Counted from the stretch's first letter, positions 1-10,265 are shown. The stretch: 64,000 bases of DNA from Bryobacterales bacterium (GCA_019261985.1 JAFAQY010000018.1:85591-149590); one strand, 5' to 3'. Program-made: numbers and translations. The notes: a model not told the origin generated them from the letters alone.

Positions 1-1252
1 GGCCTCGGGATTCCAAGAGATGCTCGGGAAGCACGTCGGCGGGGACGGATGTCTGCGACGCCAGCACCACGGCGCGCTCGACAACGTTTTCCAACTCGCG
101 GACATTGCCGGGCCAGGAGTGATCCATCAGGACCTGCATCGCCTCCGGCTCAAAACCAAGCCGCGACCGTAAGTTTTCATCCAGGAATTTTTCATTCTCG
201 CGGCAGTACTTGGTAAAGAAGTGGTCGACAAGCAGCGGAATGTCTTCCTTACGGTCGCGAAGCGGCGGCAGCGCGAGATTGATAACGTTGAGGCGGTAAT
301 ACAAATCCTCGCGGAATTTGCCTTCATCGACAAGTTTCTTAAGCTCGGCATTGGTCGCGGCCACGATGCGCACGTCGACTTTAATCGTCTCGGCCGAGCC
401 GAGCGGCATGAACTCGCGCTCCTGAATCACTCGCAGCAGCTTGGTCTGCGTCTCTAGCGAAATCGTGCCGATTTCATCGAAGAAAATCGTTCCTCGGTTG
501 GCAGTCTCGAAATATCCTTTGCGGGATGCCGTCGCGCCGGTGAACGCCCCTTTCACATGGCCGAATAGAGCCGATTCCAGTAGATCGGGCGGCACGGATC
601 CGGAATGCACCGGGACGAAGGGGTGCTCATTACGCGCCGAATGCGCGTGGATTGCATTCGCGATAAGTTCTTTGCCGGTGCCGGTCTCTCCGGTAATTAA
701 AATCGTCGCGCGGCTTTGCGCGACCTGGCCGACCAGGTCCAAAATTTTGAGCATGCGCTCGCTTTTGCCGACGATATTCGGGAAGCTATAGCGCTGCTTC
801 AGCGCGCGTTTGAGCTCGGTATTTTCCAGCTCCAGCCGCCGCCGCGTAATCATGCGATCGATCTCAATCAGCAGTTTTTCGTTGTCCCACGGCTTGGAGA
901 AATAATCGTTCGCGCCGCGCTTCAACGCCTGTACCGCGACTTCAATCGAGCCATACGCGGTCAGCATGAAGATCGGCGTTTCCCGGTCGCGCCCGCGCAC
1001 CTCTTCGAGCACTTGCATGCCGCTCTTATCGGGCAGCATGAGGTCAAGCAACACGAGATCGAATGTAGTGGATTCCAGGCGCCGCAGCCCTTCGGCGGCA
1101 TTCGCCGCAAGCTCCACCCGATAATTCTCGGCGGAAAGCAGCGCTTCCAGACTCTCGCGGATGTCCGGCTCGTCGTCGATTACCAGAACTCTTCCGCGCA
1201 ATGTCTGGTCTTCGATTACGTCCGGAGGCAGGTTTACAAGTGTGCCGGCCAT
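1..1252 (-). CDS. sigma-54-dependent response regulator (receiver + AAA+; truncated by window edge)
   Basis: Reverse-strand reading from ATG at 1252 gives MAGTLVNLPPDVIEDQTLRGRVLVIDDEPDIRESLEALL...; Walker A GETGTGKE, sigma-54 contact motif GAFTGA; open to window edge (not in ORF track because it has no stop in the window). Confidence 0.9.
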   Translation of the reverse strand, partial: MAGTLVNLPPDVIEDQTLRGRVLVIDDEPDIRESLEALLSAENYRVELAANAAEGLRRLESTTFDLVLLDLMLPDKSGMQVLEEVRGRDRETPIFMLTAYGSIEVAVQALKRGANDYFSKPWDNEKLLIEIDRMITRRRLELENTELKRALKQRYSFPNIVGKSERMLKILDLVGQVAQSRATILITGETGTGKELIANAIHAHSARNEHPFVPVHSGSVPPDLLESALFGHVKGAFTGATASRKGYFETANRGTIFFDEIGTISLETQTKLLRVIQEREFMPLGSAETIKVDVRIVAATNAELKKLVDEGKFREDLYYRLNVINLALPPLRDRKEDIPLLVDHFFTKYCRENEKFLDENLRSRLGFEPEAMQVLMDHSWPGNVRELENVVERAVVLASQTSVPADVLPEHLLESRG

Positions 1253-4240
1253 CTATTGAATACGTAAATCTGACTGAGCGACTTGAGTGGCGGGAACAGA
1301 AGTTTGCGGGGAAATAGCGGACGCGGGAACGGCGGAAACACTCCCGTTGGGAGAGGCCGCCATTGTGCGGTCCGGCACGGGGCGGCGGCTTGGCGCGGGA
1401 GCTTCGGGGAAAACCAGAAGGAAGCGCGTCCCCTTCCCAATTTCGCTCTCAACCTCGATATCGCCGCCGTGCTCCTGCACGATTCCGTAGCTGACGGAGA
1501 GCCCCAGGCCGGTACCGCGGCGCGCGCCTTTTGTAGTGAAGAACGGATCGAAAATCCTGGGCAGATTCTCCTGTGTAATACCCGAGCCGGAATCCGCCAC
1601 GGCAACCCGCACCGTGCCCGCCTCCGCGAAACTCCTTATCGAAAGGCGTCCGCCGATTTCCATTGCGTCGCGCGCATTCAGGAACAAATTCAAGAACACC
1701 TGCTGCAGCTTGCCGGGATCCCCTTTAATCCGCGGCAGCTCGGAATCGAAGCTCAGATCCACTTGCACGCCGGTCTTCGAGAATTGGTGCTCTACAAGCG
1801 TCAGCGTTTCGCGCACAATCTTATTTACGTCCACCGGAGCCAGTTCCGTGCGAGAAGTTCGCGAGAAATTCAGCAGCGAATTGACGATTTCACTGGCGCG
1901 GAACGTTTGTCGCGTGATTTTCTCAAGCAGTGGTGCTTTCGCCGCGTCGCCCGAGATCTGTTTCGCGAGCATCTGGGCATAGGTGGAAATTACCGCCAAC
2001 GGCGTGTTCACCTCATGCGCGACTCCCGCCGCGAGCAGGCCGATCGAGCTGAGTTTGTCGGCCTGGATCAGCCTCCGTTCCAATTCCGCCTGGTCGGTGA
2101 CGTCATCGAAGATGATCAACCGCCCGATGCGCGCGCCTTCTTTTGAAACCAGAGGCGCAACGGCAACATTTAGCGTGGCGTCGGTTGGGGGGCTACTTCG
2201 GTGCAGCACGTATTTGTAGATGCTGTGAACCCCGGAATCGGTGCGAACTTCATCGATTTGCTCGCACAGATCGTCCGGAAAGATTTCATTCAAGGGTCTT
2301 CCGGTCGCATCCTGGCGAGTGACGCCGGTGAGTTGCTCGATGCGCGAATTCCAGCTTTCGACGCGGCCGTCGAAATCCACCGCCACAATCCCAACGTTGA
2401 TCGATTCGACGATGTTTTCCGAATACTCCTTCAGGCGCTCATACTCGTCCGCCTTCCGCGCCAGAGAGCGATACAGCAGCGCGTTGTCCACGGCGATTCC
2501 CACGTAACCCGAAAGCGTCACCAGCAGTTCGACATCTTCGCTGGATAGAAAGTCGCCGGTGTCGGTGCGGCTAACGCCGAGATACGCAATAGTTCGCCCC
2601 CGCGCGGTGCACGGCAGGTAATATGTCAATTCCAATTCCGCGATCGAGCGGCGCACTGGCACCGGCCATTCGTGCGAGACCACGTCCAACAGATTCCGCG
2701 TGCGCTCGAAAAACAGGTAAGGCTTGGATGGGTTCGGGCTCAAGAAGGTCAAATCGAGCCCATATGGCAGGTTTTCGGTTTGCCGCCCATGGCGGTTGGC
2801 CGCCAGCTCCAGCCTGAATACGGATTCCGCATCGTCCCACACGAAAAACGCCACATGGCGCACACCTAGCGTACGCGCCAACCGCTCGGCAACGCTCTCA
2901 AACATCGCTTCAAGATCGGTCGTCGAGCCCAATTCCCGGCCGAATTCGATCAGCGTGCGGCGGTAGTCGTAACGGTCTTTGTAGAAGTAATTGCGGTCCA
3001 GGTGTTCCTGTATCCATACGCGAATGGGCTGGAACACGAAGGCGGCGATAAGGATCATCGCCACCATCGCCGTCCCGCTCAGGTCGCCCGCGCGGCTCAC
3101 GGAAAAGATCAGGCCATAGAAAATCGCGAGTACGCACAACGTAGCAAGTGTGTAAACGTAGCCTTCCTGGAAGATGATGTCCACATCCATCAAGCGATAG
3201 CGCAAGATGGCGTACGCCCAGGTGAGCGGCATCAGCACCAGCGTGAGCACAGACAAGGTAACGATATGATTCGGCACGATTCCGATTGCGTACGGAACCG
3301 CGTATAAGAGGGCAAATGGAAGGACCCCGGCCAGCACTCCGTTTCGCAGCCAGGTGAGTTGCCGCCGGACGATCGGATCGTCAGCCCGGTGTTTCGCCCA
3401 CGCAAGCGATAGCGCGCCCAGCAGGTACATCGCGGCGAGAAAGATCAGCCAAACCCGATCGAGCAGCCAGCGGACCTGTATAAGCGGCGCGGCGGTGCGC
3501 AGCCAGCCGGCCGCAACGCCGATTTGAACCGCGATCAACACCGCGGCGGGGACGTACACCAGCGCCGCCATGCCGCGGCGGCGAATCCACGCCCGCGGCT
3601 CCGGGAAAACCAGGCAGAAGTGCACAAACAGTGTGGGAGCCAGATATCCGGCGACCACGTTGCCGTAGTACACGACCTTATCGAAGTTGTTGAGCTTACC
3701 GCTGTAATGGAACGTCGCCAATGTAAAGGACGCGAGGCACAGCACGAAGAAGTGCGCCGCCCGCGGAGCACTGCCGCGCCTGAAGTACACGAACAGCCCG
3801 ATCGACAGGTAAACGGCGCCGACCGCGTACAAGTAATACAGAACCGGCGAGTGCGCCGCTTCCGCCACATAAACCTGCGCGGGAACCTCAATCCCTTGAT
3901 GCAGAATGCGGTATTCGGCCTTGCTCCACGCGCCCAGCCGCGCCAGAACAGCCGTGGCCTCCACGGAGCTGTCAATGTGCAGACCGTTGATGGAAACCAG
4001 AACATCGCCAACATGGATCCCCGCTTTTTCGCCGGAGCTTCCAGGCACAACCAGAACGGCTGTCGGCAGCAGCCTACCCTCGGCTCCTTCGCCTTGCGCG
4101 GCTTGGTCCACCCAGGTGATTCCGTCGTCGGGCAGGTGGAACTTGCTCTGCTGCTGGAAATTTATCCCCGCAGCTACAACCGCTGCCACCGTGACGATCA
4201 CCAGCAGGGCGCTGACGAATTGTTGCCTGATGTCCTGCAT
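1253..4240 (-). CDS. PDZ-domain membrane sensor histidine kinase with GAF and PAS domains
   Basis: 995 aa; N-terminal PDZ-like GSSGEKAGIHVGDVLVSINGL, multiple TM segments, H-box HEVNTPLAVISTYAQML, HATPase motifs; directly upstream of the regulator. Confidence 0.9.
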   Translation of the reverse strand: MQDIRQQFVSALLVIVTVAAVVAAGINFQQQSKFHLPDDGITWVDQAAQGEGAEGRLLPTAVLVVPGSSGEKAGIHVGDVLVSINGLHIDSSVEATAVLARLGAWSKAEYRILHQGIEVPAQVYVAEAAHSPVLYYLYAVGAVYLSIGLFVYFRRGSAPRAAHFFVLCLASFTLATFHYSGKLNNFDKVVYYGNVVAGYLAPTLFVHFCLVFPEPRAWIRRRGMAALVYVPAAVLIAVQIGVAAGWLRTAAPLIQVRWLLDRVWLIFLAAMYLLGALSLAWAKHRADDPIVRRQLTWLRNGVLAGVLPFALLYAVPYAIGIVPNHIVTLSVLTLVLMPLTWAYAILRYRLMDVDIIFQEGYVYTLATLCVLAIFYGLIFSVSRAGDLSGTAMVAMILIAAFVFQPIRVWIQEHLDRNYFYKDRYDYRRTLIEFGRELGSTTDLEAMFESVAERLARTLGVRHVAFFVWDDAESVFRLELAANRHGRQTENLPYGLDLTFLSPNPSKPYLFFERTRNLLDVVSHEWPVPVRRSIAELELTYYLPCTARGRTIAYLGVSRTDTGDFLSSEDVELLVTLSGYVGIAVDNALLYRSLARKADEYERLKEYSENIVESINVGIVAVDFDGRVESWNSRIEQLTGVTRQDATGRPLNEIFPDDLCEQIDEVRTDSGVHSIYKYVLHRSSPPTDATLNVAVAPLVSKEGARIGRLIIFDDVTDQAELERRLIQADKLSSIGLLAAGVAHEVNTPLAVISTYAQMLAKQISGDAAKAPLLEKITRQTFRASEIVNSLLNFSRTSRTELAPVDVNKIVRETLTLVEHQFSKTGVQVDLSFDSELPRIKGDPGKLQQVFLNLFLNARDAMEIGGRLSIRSFAEAGTVRVAVADSGSGITQENLPRIFDPFFTTKGARRGTGLGLSVSYGIVQEHGGDIEVESEIGKGTRFLLVFPEAPAPSRRPVPDRTMAASPNGSVSAVPASAISPQTSVPATQVAQSDLRIQ

Positions 4241-4371
4241 GCCCCTAATGCAACACTACACCACACTTCAATTAAGCAAGTTTACAGCCAACCATAGATC
4301 GCCGCCCGCGATTTATTTGCAAGCACTTACCGCTCGCCAAGCCCGGATGTGTACGGTTTTTGGAAGAAGCG

Positions 4372-5067
4372 TTATGTGCATTTGTATACGTTTGCCCCGG
4401 CATCGGTCTCAACCAAACGCCGTTTGGCCGACACCACCCGGATCATATCGCATAACTCATGCAGTGAAACGATTCCGCCCGCCGGATTACGAAGTGCCAG
4501 ACGCTTAGCCTCGTCGGGATCATTCATCATCAGCACGGGATTTACCTCCAGGCTGCGTGCCAGTTCCAGTCCAGCGGCAGTGTCGGTGAGAAAAACAGTG
4601 CGCCGCGGAATCAGGTTTGCTGCGGCCAGCGCCGCCTTCAACGGCGCTGCTTTAATTCCGCCGGAACTGTCGCGGCTGTGGACGGACTCGAAAAACTCAT
4701 CGAGGCCGCACTTATCCAAGAAGCGGCGCAGGGCTGCGTCGCAGAGCGAGGAAACCACCAGCGCTCGGACACCCATCGATCGCAACTCAACCAGAGCGGG
4801 CCTGGCGTCCTCGTAAAGCATCGCGGCTTCGACGGACTCGAGTTCAAGCGCCTCGACCGCCGGCGCGGCGATGGAAGAGGCAAAGCTCGCCTCCATCGAA
4901 TTCAGCAAGCGCCAATACACGCGGCTACCCGATTTGCTCGGCTGCTTTCTGCGCTGAAAAAGCCGCGCGGCGATCTCCTGAAACGGCTCCGGCGGAAATT
5001 CGGCCAGGCAACCAACGGGCTCGAATAGGATCGCTTGAATGCCTTCAGCGAACGGCGTCGCCGTCAC
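4372..5067 (-). CDS. HAD-family hydrolase
   Basis: From GTG at 5067 (4-nt overlap with upstream stop): VTATPFAEGIQAILFEPVGCLAEF..., VVSSLCDAALRRFLDKCGLDEFFESVHSRDSSGGIKAAP. Confidence 0.65.
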   Translation of the reverse strand: MTATPFAEGIQAILFEPVGCLAEFPPEPFQEIAARLFQRRKQPSKSGSRVYWRLLNSMEASFASSIAAPAVEALELESVEAAMLYEDARPALVELRSMGVRALVVSSLCDAALRRFLDKCGLDEFFESVHSRDSSGGIKAAPLKAALAAANLIPRRTVFLTDTAAGLELARSLEVNPVLMMNDPDEAKRLALRNPAGGIVSLHELCDMIRVVSAKRRLVETDAGANVYKCT

Positions 5068-5408
5068 TTCTTTTCCGCCGTGAAAGTCCCCTTGCCCAAC
5101 TGTCCGTATTCGCACGTGCCGGTTATCTTCGAGCCTTCGATAGCGCCCTTGTAGACGACTTTCCCGGCCTGAGGTGCCTCGAACGACCACTCCGCGGAGT
5201 TTCCCTTTACCGTCCCGGAGACTTTCGCATCGCCAAAAGTTCCGCCATATGTGCCGGAGAGGGTTTCACCCGTCTGCTTGAACATGAAAGTCGCCGTTCC
5301 ATTGCCCACGTCGAGGCTCACGTTGGCGGTCCACGTTCCCGAAATATCGGCAGCTCGCAGAAAGAGCGCCGAAAGCAACAGACCCGTTACCACAGCAAGC
5401 GTTTTCAT
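5064..5408 (-). CDS. small secreted protein
   Basis: 114 aa, signal peptide MKTLAVVTGLLLSALFLRAADISGTWTANV, beta-rich repeats. Confidence 0.7.
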   Translation of the reverse strand: MKTLAVVTGLLLSALFLRAADISGTWTANVSLDVGNGTATFMFKQTGETLSGTYGGTFGDAKVSGTVKGNSAEWSFEAPQAGKVVYKGAIEGSKITGTCEYGQLGKGTFTAEKK

Positions 5409-5417
5409 GGGCAGCTC

Positions 5418-6416
5418 CTAAGCGTTAGCGGAACTCAGCTTCGTGAGGCCGGAAGCGAGCAGTCCCTTGGCCATATCGATCTTGGTTGCGTTGTATTTCA
5501 GCGGCGCCGCATTCGTCAGAGCCACGGAAACGGCTTGGGCCGCGAGATCCTCGCTCAACGATTTTCCTTTAAGAAAATTCTCCACGACGGCCTCTCGCAG
5601 CGGCTTTCCCGCGATTCCTCCGAAGACCACGCGGGCATCGTCTATGAGGCTCCCGCGAACTTGAAGGCTCATCGCCAGCGAAGCGATCGCGAAATCCCAC
5701 ACTCCGCGCGGGCGCAGCTTCTCGAAGGAAGCGCGAAGACCGGGTTTCGGCCGCGGGATCACGACTTCGGTGAGGATCTCGTTATGGCGGACCACGTGCG
5801 ATTGGATTCTCCCATCGACCAGCAGATCGCCGGGAACCAGTTGTTCCATCGAAAGCTCTCTCGTTCCTGAAGGCGTGGCGAGCTTCACTCGCGCATCGAA
5901 CGGGATAAGAGCGGTTGCCGCATCGCCGGGATAAACGGCATAACACAAACGGCCGCCCATCGCCGAATGGTAGTAGCTGTTATCGCCGATCGCGCCGTAG
6001 CAGATATAACCGCCGTTGCGCCAGCAGGAATAGCCTCCGCGCAGGTACTGGCACCATACTTCCTGCAACAAATCGCCGCCCAATGTGGAGGCGTTGCGCA
6101 GCTCGGGCGATGAGATCATGTTTACGGCTTGAACCAGCATCGGGTAGCGCTGCTTCAGCAACCCCGACTCGGCAATATCGGAGAGCTTGGTCGCCGTGCC
6201 GATACATACGTTGCCGTTTGCGTCTTCCTTGATGTAACGGAGGTTGTCGATTTTCTTAATGTCAACAAGGTGCGTAGGCGCTTGCTGAAGCCGGTTTTTT
6301 AGCCGGACCAGAAGATCGGTTCCTCCGGCGTAAACTCCCGCTTCGCTTCCATGTTGCGTCAGGATTTGTATCGCTTCATCCACGCTTGAAGGACGGTAGA
6401 TCGAGATCTTTTTCAC
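5418..6416 (-). CDS. FAD-binding subunit of a xanthine dehydrogenase-family molybdenum hydroxylase
   Basis: VKKISIYRPSSVDEAIQILTQHGSEAGVYAGGTDLLVRLKN; GTG at 6416 overlaps stop of upstream gene; Cys-containing insert CQYLRGGYSCWRNGGYIC. Confidence 0.85.
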   Translation of the reverse strand: MKKISIYRPSSVDEAIQILTQHGSEAGVYAGGTDLLVRLKNRLQQAPTHLVDIKKIDNLRYIKEDANGNVCIGTATKLSDIAESGLLKQRYPMLVQAVNMISSPELRNASTLGGDLLQEVWCQYLRGGYSCWRNGGYICYGAIGDNSYYHSAMGGRLCYAVYPGDAATALIPFDARVKLATPSGTRELSMEQLVPGDLLVDGRIQSHVVRHNEILTEVVIPRPKPGLRASFEKLRPRGVWDFAIASLAMSLQVRGSLIDDARVVFGGIAGKPLREAVVENFLKGKSLSEDLAAQAVSVALTNAAPLKYNATKIDMAKGLLASGLTKLSSANA

Positions 6417-9400
6417 GCGCGGCTCCCCTGTGTTCGCAAGCCGGCCATGATTTTCTCGCGCGTGATCGGATGTTCTCTGACGCGTACCGCACAGGCGTTG
6501 TAGATCGCATTCGCGATCGCTCCCGGAACCGAGCCGATACTCGTCTCGCTGAAACTCTTCACGCCGTAGAACCAGCGTGGCTCCAGGCTGTCGATATACA
6601 GTTGCGTGACTTTCGGAATATCCATGATGGTCGGCAGCCGGTACGAAAGATAGCCGACGCTGTAATGCCGGGTGCCGGGGAATTCGCGGTCCCACGGAAT
6701 TGCATCTGTTGTTAGCTGCGTGCTTTCCACCAGCGAACCGACCATGTCCGCTTCCGAAACCAAAGGATTGATCACAATCCCGGTATCGTGGGCATACACC
6801 GCGCGGATAAAGCGCCAGTCGCCGGTCCAGGTATCGACCTCCACTTCGGCGAAGCATGCGCCCAATCCTTTATTCGCGGCTCCGCGCTCGCCTCCCGCCA
6901 CTCCGCGGCCTGTCGCGCGAATGGGGCCCGCATTGGCCTTCACCAGGGCGGCAAACGCGACACTTTTCTTCGGATCTTCAGCGGCGGAGATGACGCCATC
7001 GCGCATCTGCAGCTTCGCCGGATCGGATTTCAGCATGTCAGCCGCGCGCTTCAGCAGATCCCGGCGGAGTTTATCCGCGGCGCTGCAAATCGCCGCGCCT
7101 TGCAGAGTAATTGTCCGGCCGCCGTACCAATCGTCGCTCGACGGCGCGATATCCGTATCGCCCCACAACAGGCGAATGCGATCGCGCGTCGTGAACCCCA
7201 GCATCTCCGCCACCAGGTGGGCCTGCGCCGTCGCGGCGTTCGATCCGCTATCCGGAAGCGCGATCTTCATGGTCACGTAACCGTCGCCGGATAATTCAAG
7301 CTCCGCCCCGAAGACACTTGCGCCGGGAATCGCGGCTAGTCTGCCGAACGCTTCCTCGCCTTCGTGATAGCCCATCAAACCGCCGTGATGCTGCGACATC
7401 GCCATTCCGAACCCGCGCTTGAACCGCCCGGGGTTGCCGCCGGCAATCGGATTACGCTTTTCCCATCCAAACGCCTTCGCGCCCTCCCGTAAAACTTCTT
7501 CCGATGGGAAGGAATCGTAGGGGTAGCGAGTATCGCCGATCTTGGGCCGCGTCACGTGCATCAGCCGGAACTCTAGCGGGTCCTTGCCCACGGCTTCCGC
7601 CATCTCATCGATCATGCTCTCCCACGACCATTTGGTTTCCTGCTGGTAGTAGCTGCGCGATGGCCCCGGCCGGGGCGCGTTCGTGCGATATGCGCTCCAC
7701 ATCGTCCTCCAATCGGGAACGGTCGATGTGTACAGCTCGAATTGATTGGCCGCGTTGCCGGGGCTGGAAGCATGCCCGCCGGACGCCAGGTCGCCGACGC
7801 TGACGTGCACCTCATGCTCCAACGCCACGATGTGTCCGTCCTTGTTCGCGCCGACTTTGAATTTCGTGATCGTCTCGGGCTTAATCCGAAGCTGCGCCAG
7901 CTCCTGATCTTTTGGAAGCATCACCTTCACTGGACGCCCCGTCGCCTTGGCGATATGCGCGATCAGCGGATAAAAGCGCTCCGCGGCAAGCCTGGCCGCG
8001 CCGAATGTGCAGCCGTTCCACTTGTTCACGAAGCGGATTTTCGATGGATCGATTCCAAGGGCGGCCGCCAGAGCCGCGCGCGCGGGATAAATTCCCTGCC
8101 CCATGCCCCATAGCGTGAGCCGGTCGCCATCCCACTTCGCCACGCTTCCCGAAGGCTGAATGGGAACCGATACTCCACCCACGAACGGATACGTGAACTC
8201 TTTCACGATCTCCGCTTCTACGAACGCGTTATCCACATCGCCTTGTTCCTGAGCCCAAGTCGCGCGCGGAAATTTCGCGGGCGAACCCGGATGCCGCAAA
8301 AGGTTGCCCTTGCCTTCCCGAAGATCGGGGGCATTCGCGGCCATCGCGTCCTTTAGCATTGACGCGAACGGCCGCACCTCGTATTCCACCTTAATAGCGG
8401 CAGCCGCGTCTTCCGCTTGATCTTCGGTATCGGCTGCGATGATCGCCACCACCTCGCCTTGAAGATTCAGCTCTTGCGGAAGCGGTTCGGGCAAAGGTTC
8501 GATTCCAGGAGGCGGCGGACCGGCGGGCTTGGGCGCGTTCTGATGCGTAAGGATTTGTGCCACGCCGGGCATCTTTTCCGCGGTCGAAGTATCGATGCTC
8601 TTGATCGCGGCGTGAGGATGCGGCGATACCAGAAACTTCACGTACAGCATGTCACGGAACCAAATACGGCTGCCGTACGATGCCTTTCCCGTGAAGCGCG
8701 GAATCGAGACCTCCGGCAACGCGGGCATCGCCTTCCCGATCAATTTGAGGTTCTCCGGTGGATAGCCCTGCCATTTTTTGGTAACCGTTTTACGGGAACC
8801 CTCGATGAGTTCGTCGCCCGGAAGATGACCGCCCGCGGTGGAAACTTCGCGGACCATGGGCATGCGCACGTGAACGACAGATTCCGTCCCAGCTTCGATA
8901 TTCGAGTTGTTTCCACGCATGACCGCGGCTGAATCCATCACCGTCCGGATAATCGCCGGATATGCGGAGCAGCGGCAGACGTGCCCGGCTAGAGCCGCCT
9001 TTACGTCGGACTCCGACGGATTCGGATTCCTGTCGATCAGCGCCTTCGCGGTAACCACCCACCCGGGAGTGCAAAATCCGCAGTCCGCTGCAACGCGGGT
9101 GTGCCCGATGCGCTGTAAAGGATGTAAATTCTTTTCGTCGCCGACTCCCTCGATGGTCAAAATCTTTTTGCCCGCTGCTTCGGTGGCCAAAGTGTGGCAA
9201 GAGTAAAGCGGCGTTCCATCCACCAGCACGCTGCAAGCGCCACAGCTCGCGCGATTGCAGCTCCGGTTCGTGCCCGTAAGTCCCAGCTTGATGGCGATCA
9301 CTTCCCACAGTGTGGTGCGCGCTTCGTATTCCGCAACATAGGACTTGCCGTTGACGATAAACGCAGCTTTTTCCGATGTCATCGGAGTCGCCGCCACCGG

Positions 9401-9496
9401 CGCGGCCACCCCAACCGGCGACATCTCGCTTCCGATGGTCGTGAGGACCACGCCGGACCCGGCGGCTTTCAGAAAATCGCGGCGCGAATAAGTCAT
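6413..9496 (-). CDS. fused 2Fe-2S + molybdopterin-binding subunit of a xanthine dehydrogenase-family enzyme, Tat-exported
   Basis: MTYSRRDFLKAAGSGVVLTTIG Tat signal; CNRASCGACSVLVDGTPLYSC and CGFCTPGW...CRCSAYPAI Fe-S motifs, then Moco domains. Confidence 0.9.
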   Translation of the reverse strand: MTYSRRDFLKAAGSGVVLTTIGSEMSPVGVAAPVAATPMTSEKAAFIVNGKSYVAEYEARTTLWEVIAIKLGLTGTNRSCNRASCGACSVLVDGTPLYSCHTLATEAAGKKILTIEGVGDEKNLHPLQRIGHTRVAADCGFCTPGWVVTAKALIDRNPNPSESDVKAALAGHVCRCSAYPAIIRTVMDSAAVMRGNNSNIEAGTESVVHVRMPMVREVSTAGGHLPGDELIEGSRKTVTKKWQGYPPENLKLIGKAMPALPEVSIPRFTGKASYGSRIWFRDMLYVKFLVSPHPHAAIKSIDTSTAEKMPGVAQILTHQNAPKPAGPPPPGIEPLPEPLPQELNLQGEVVAIIAADTEDQAEDAAAAIKVEYEVRPFASMLKDAMAANAPDLREGKGNLLRHPGSPAKFPRATWAQEQGDVDNAFVEAEIVKEFTYPFVGGVSVPIQPSGSVAKWDGDRLTLWGMGQGIYPARAALAAALGIDPSKIRFVNKWNGCTFGAARLAAERFYPLIAHIAKATGRPVKVMLPKDQELAQLRIKPETITKFKVGANKDGHIVALEHEVHVSVGDLASGGHASSPGNAANQFELYTSTVPDWRTMWSAYRTNAPRPGPSRSYYQQETKWSWESMIDEMAEAVGKDPLEFRLMHVTRPKIGDTRYPYDSFPSEEVLREGAKAFGWEKRNPIAGGNPGRFKRGFGMAMSQHHGGLMGYHEGEEAFGRLAAIPGASVFGAELELSGDGYVTMKIALPDSGSNAATAQAHLVAEMLGFTTRDRIRLLWGDTDIAPSSDDWYGGRTITLQGAAICSAADKLRRDLLKRAADMLKSDPAKLQMRDGVISAAEDPKKSVAFAALVKANAGPIRATGRGVAGGERGAANKGLGACFAEVEVDTWTGDWRFIRAVYAHDTGIVINPLVSEADMVGSLVESTQLTTDAIPWDREFPGTRHYSVGYLSYRLPTIMDIPKVTQLYIDSLEPRWFYGVKSFSETSIGSVPGAIANAIYNACAVRVREHPITREKIMAGLRTQGSRA

Positions 9497-9927
9497 TTCG
9501 ATCCGTCTCCGCGGGGAAACACATTTGGCCGATATTGTTTGTGGCATCCGGTGCAGGCGGCATCGATCGCATCGGTTACGGCGCCGAGCGCTTTTACGTC
9601 TTTGCTTTCCGCCGCTTTGTAAGCGGCCATGCCGGCCTCGGAAAGCATCTTCGCGTTTTTCGCCCAGTCGCCCTGTTCGCGGACTCGGCCGGGCAACATC
9701 AGCAAGTCGCCGCTTTCCGCTAGCGTGAGAGCACTGCGGCGGACGCCCGCCCACTCGCTATCGTTTTGAGGTCCGCCGCGATTTACGGACAGCAGGATTT
9801 CGTTCGAAGCCGGATGGATCAAATCCAGCATGAGTTGCTTCATTGCGACCGAACGGGAAAAGTCTTGCTGCGCAGGCAATAATGCGCCGGCGAAAAGGGC
9901 AACACCCGTGGCGCGGCCAAGTTTCAT
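9493..9927 (-). CDS. cytochrome c-type protein
   Basis: 144 aa, signal peptide, C-terminal CTGCH haem motif; ATGA overlap with the downstream gene. Confidence 0.8.
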   Translation of the reverse strand: MKLGRATGVALFAGALLPAQQDFSRSVAMKQLMLDLIHPASNEILLSVNRGGPQNDSEWAGVRRSALTLAESGDLLMLPGRVREQGDWAKNAKMLSEAGMAAYKAAESKDVKALGAVTDAIDAACTGCHKQYRPNVFPRGDGSK

Positions 9928-9965
9928 GCCGCCTGCAAGTATACGTCATCCACCGGCAGCCGGCA

Positions 9966-9995
9966 CACAAAGAGAAGGGCGGCGCGCAGCCGCCC
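9966..9995 (-). terminator. possible rho-independent terminator downstream of the 78-aa gene
   Basis: Perfect stem GGGCGGC/GCCGCCC at 9977-9995, T-rich on the minus-strand 3' side. Confidence 0.45.
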
Positions 9996-10028
9996 CTCAA
10001 TTCCTGCCTTGTCCAGTTGTTTATTGAC

Positions 10029-10265
10029 TTACTTCTGTGGGGTCTGAGATCCGGCGCCAGGCGCGGCCGGCGCTTTGCTCGCATCGCTGGGAGCGGTGTT
10101 GTTGTTCTGGTTCTTGTTCTTCTTGTGCTTGTGCTTGGGTTGAGTTGTCTGCCCCTGCGTTTGTCCCGCCGGAGCCTGGGCGTTACTGGGCGCCTGAGGG
10201 GCCGGCGCGTTCTGTGCTAGAAGGCCAACCGCGGCGACCATGGATGTCAGGATCACTTTTTTCAT
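10029..10265 (-). CDS. small secreted low-complexity protein
   Basis: 78 aa; signal peptide, then Q/A/P-rich and KHKHKKNKNQNNN segments. Confidence 0.6.
   Translation of the reverse strand: MKKVILTSMVAAVGLLAQNAPAPQAPSNAQAPAGQTQGQTTQPKHKHKKNKNQNNNTAPSDASKAPAAPGAGSQTPQK

Noticed and set aside
1234-1605. Minus-strand 123-aa ORF overlapping the kinase 3' end
   Set aside because: Different frame from the kinase and response regulator, no recognisable domain; shadow ORF
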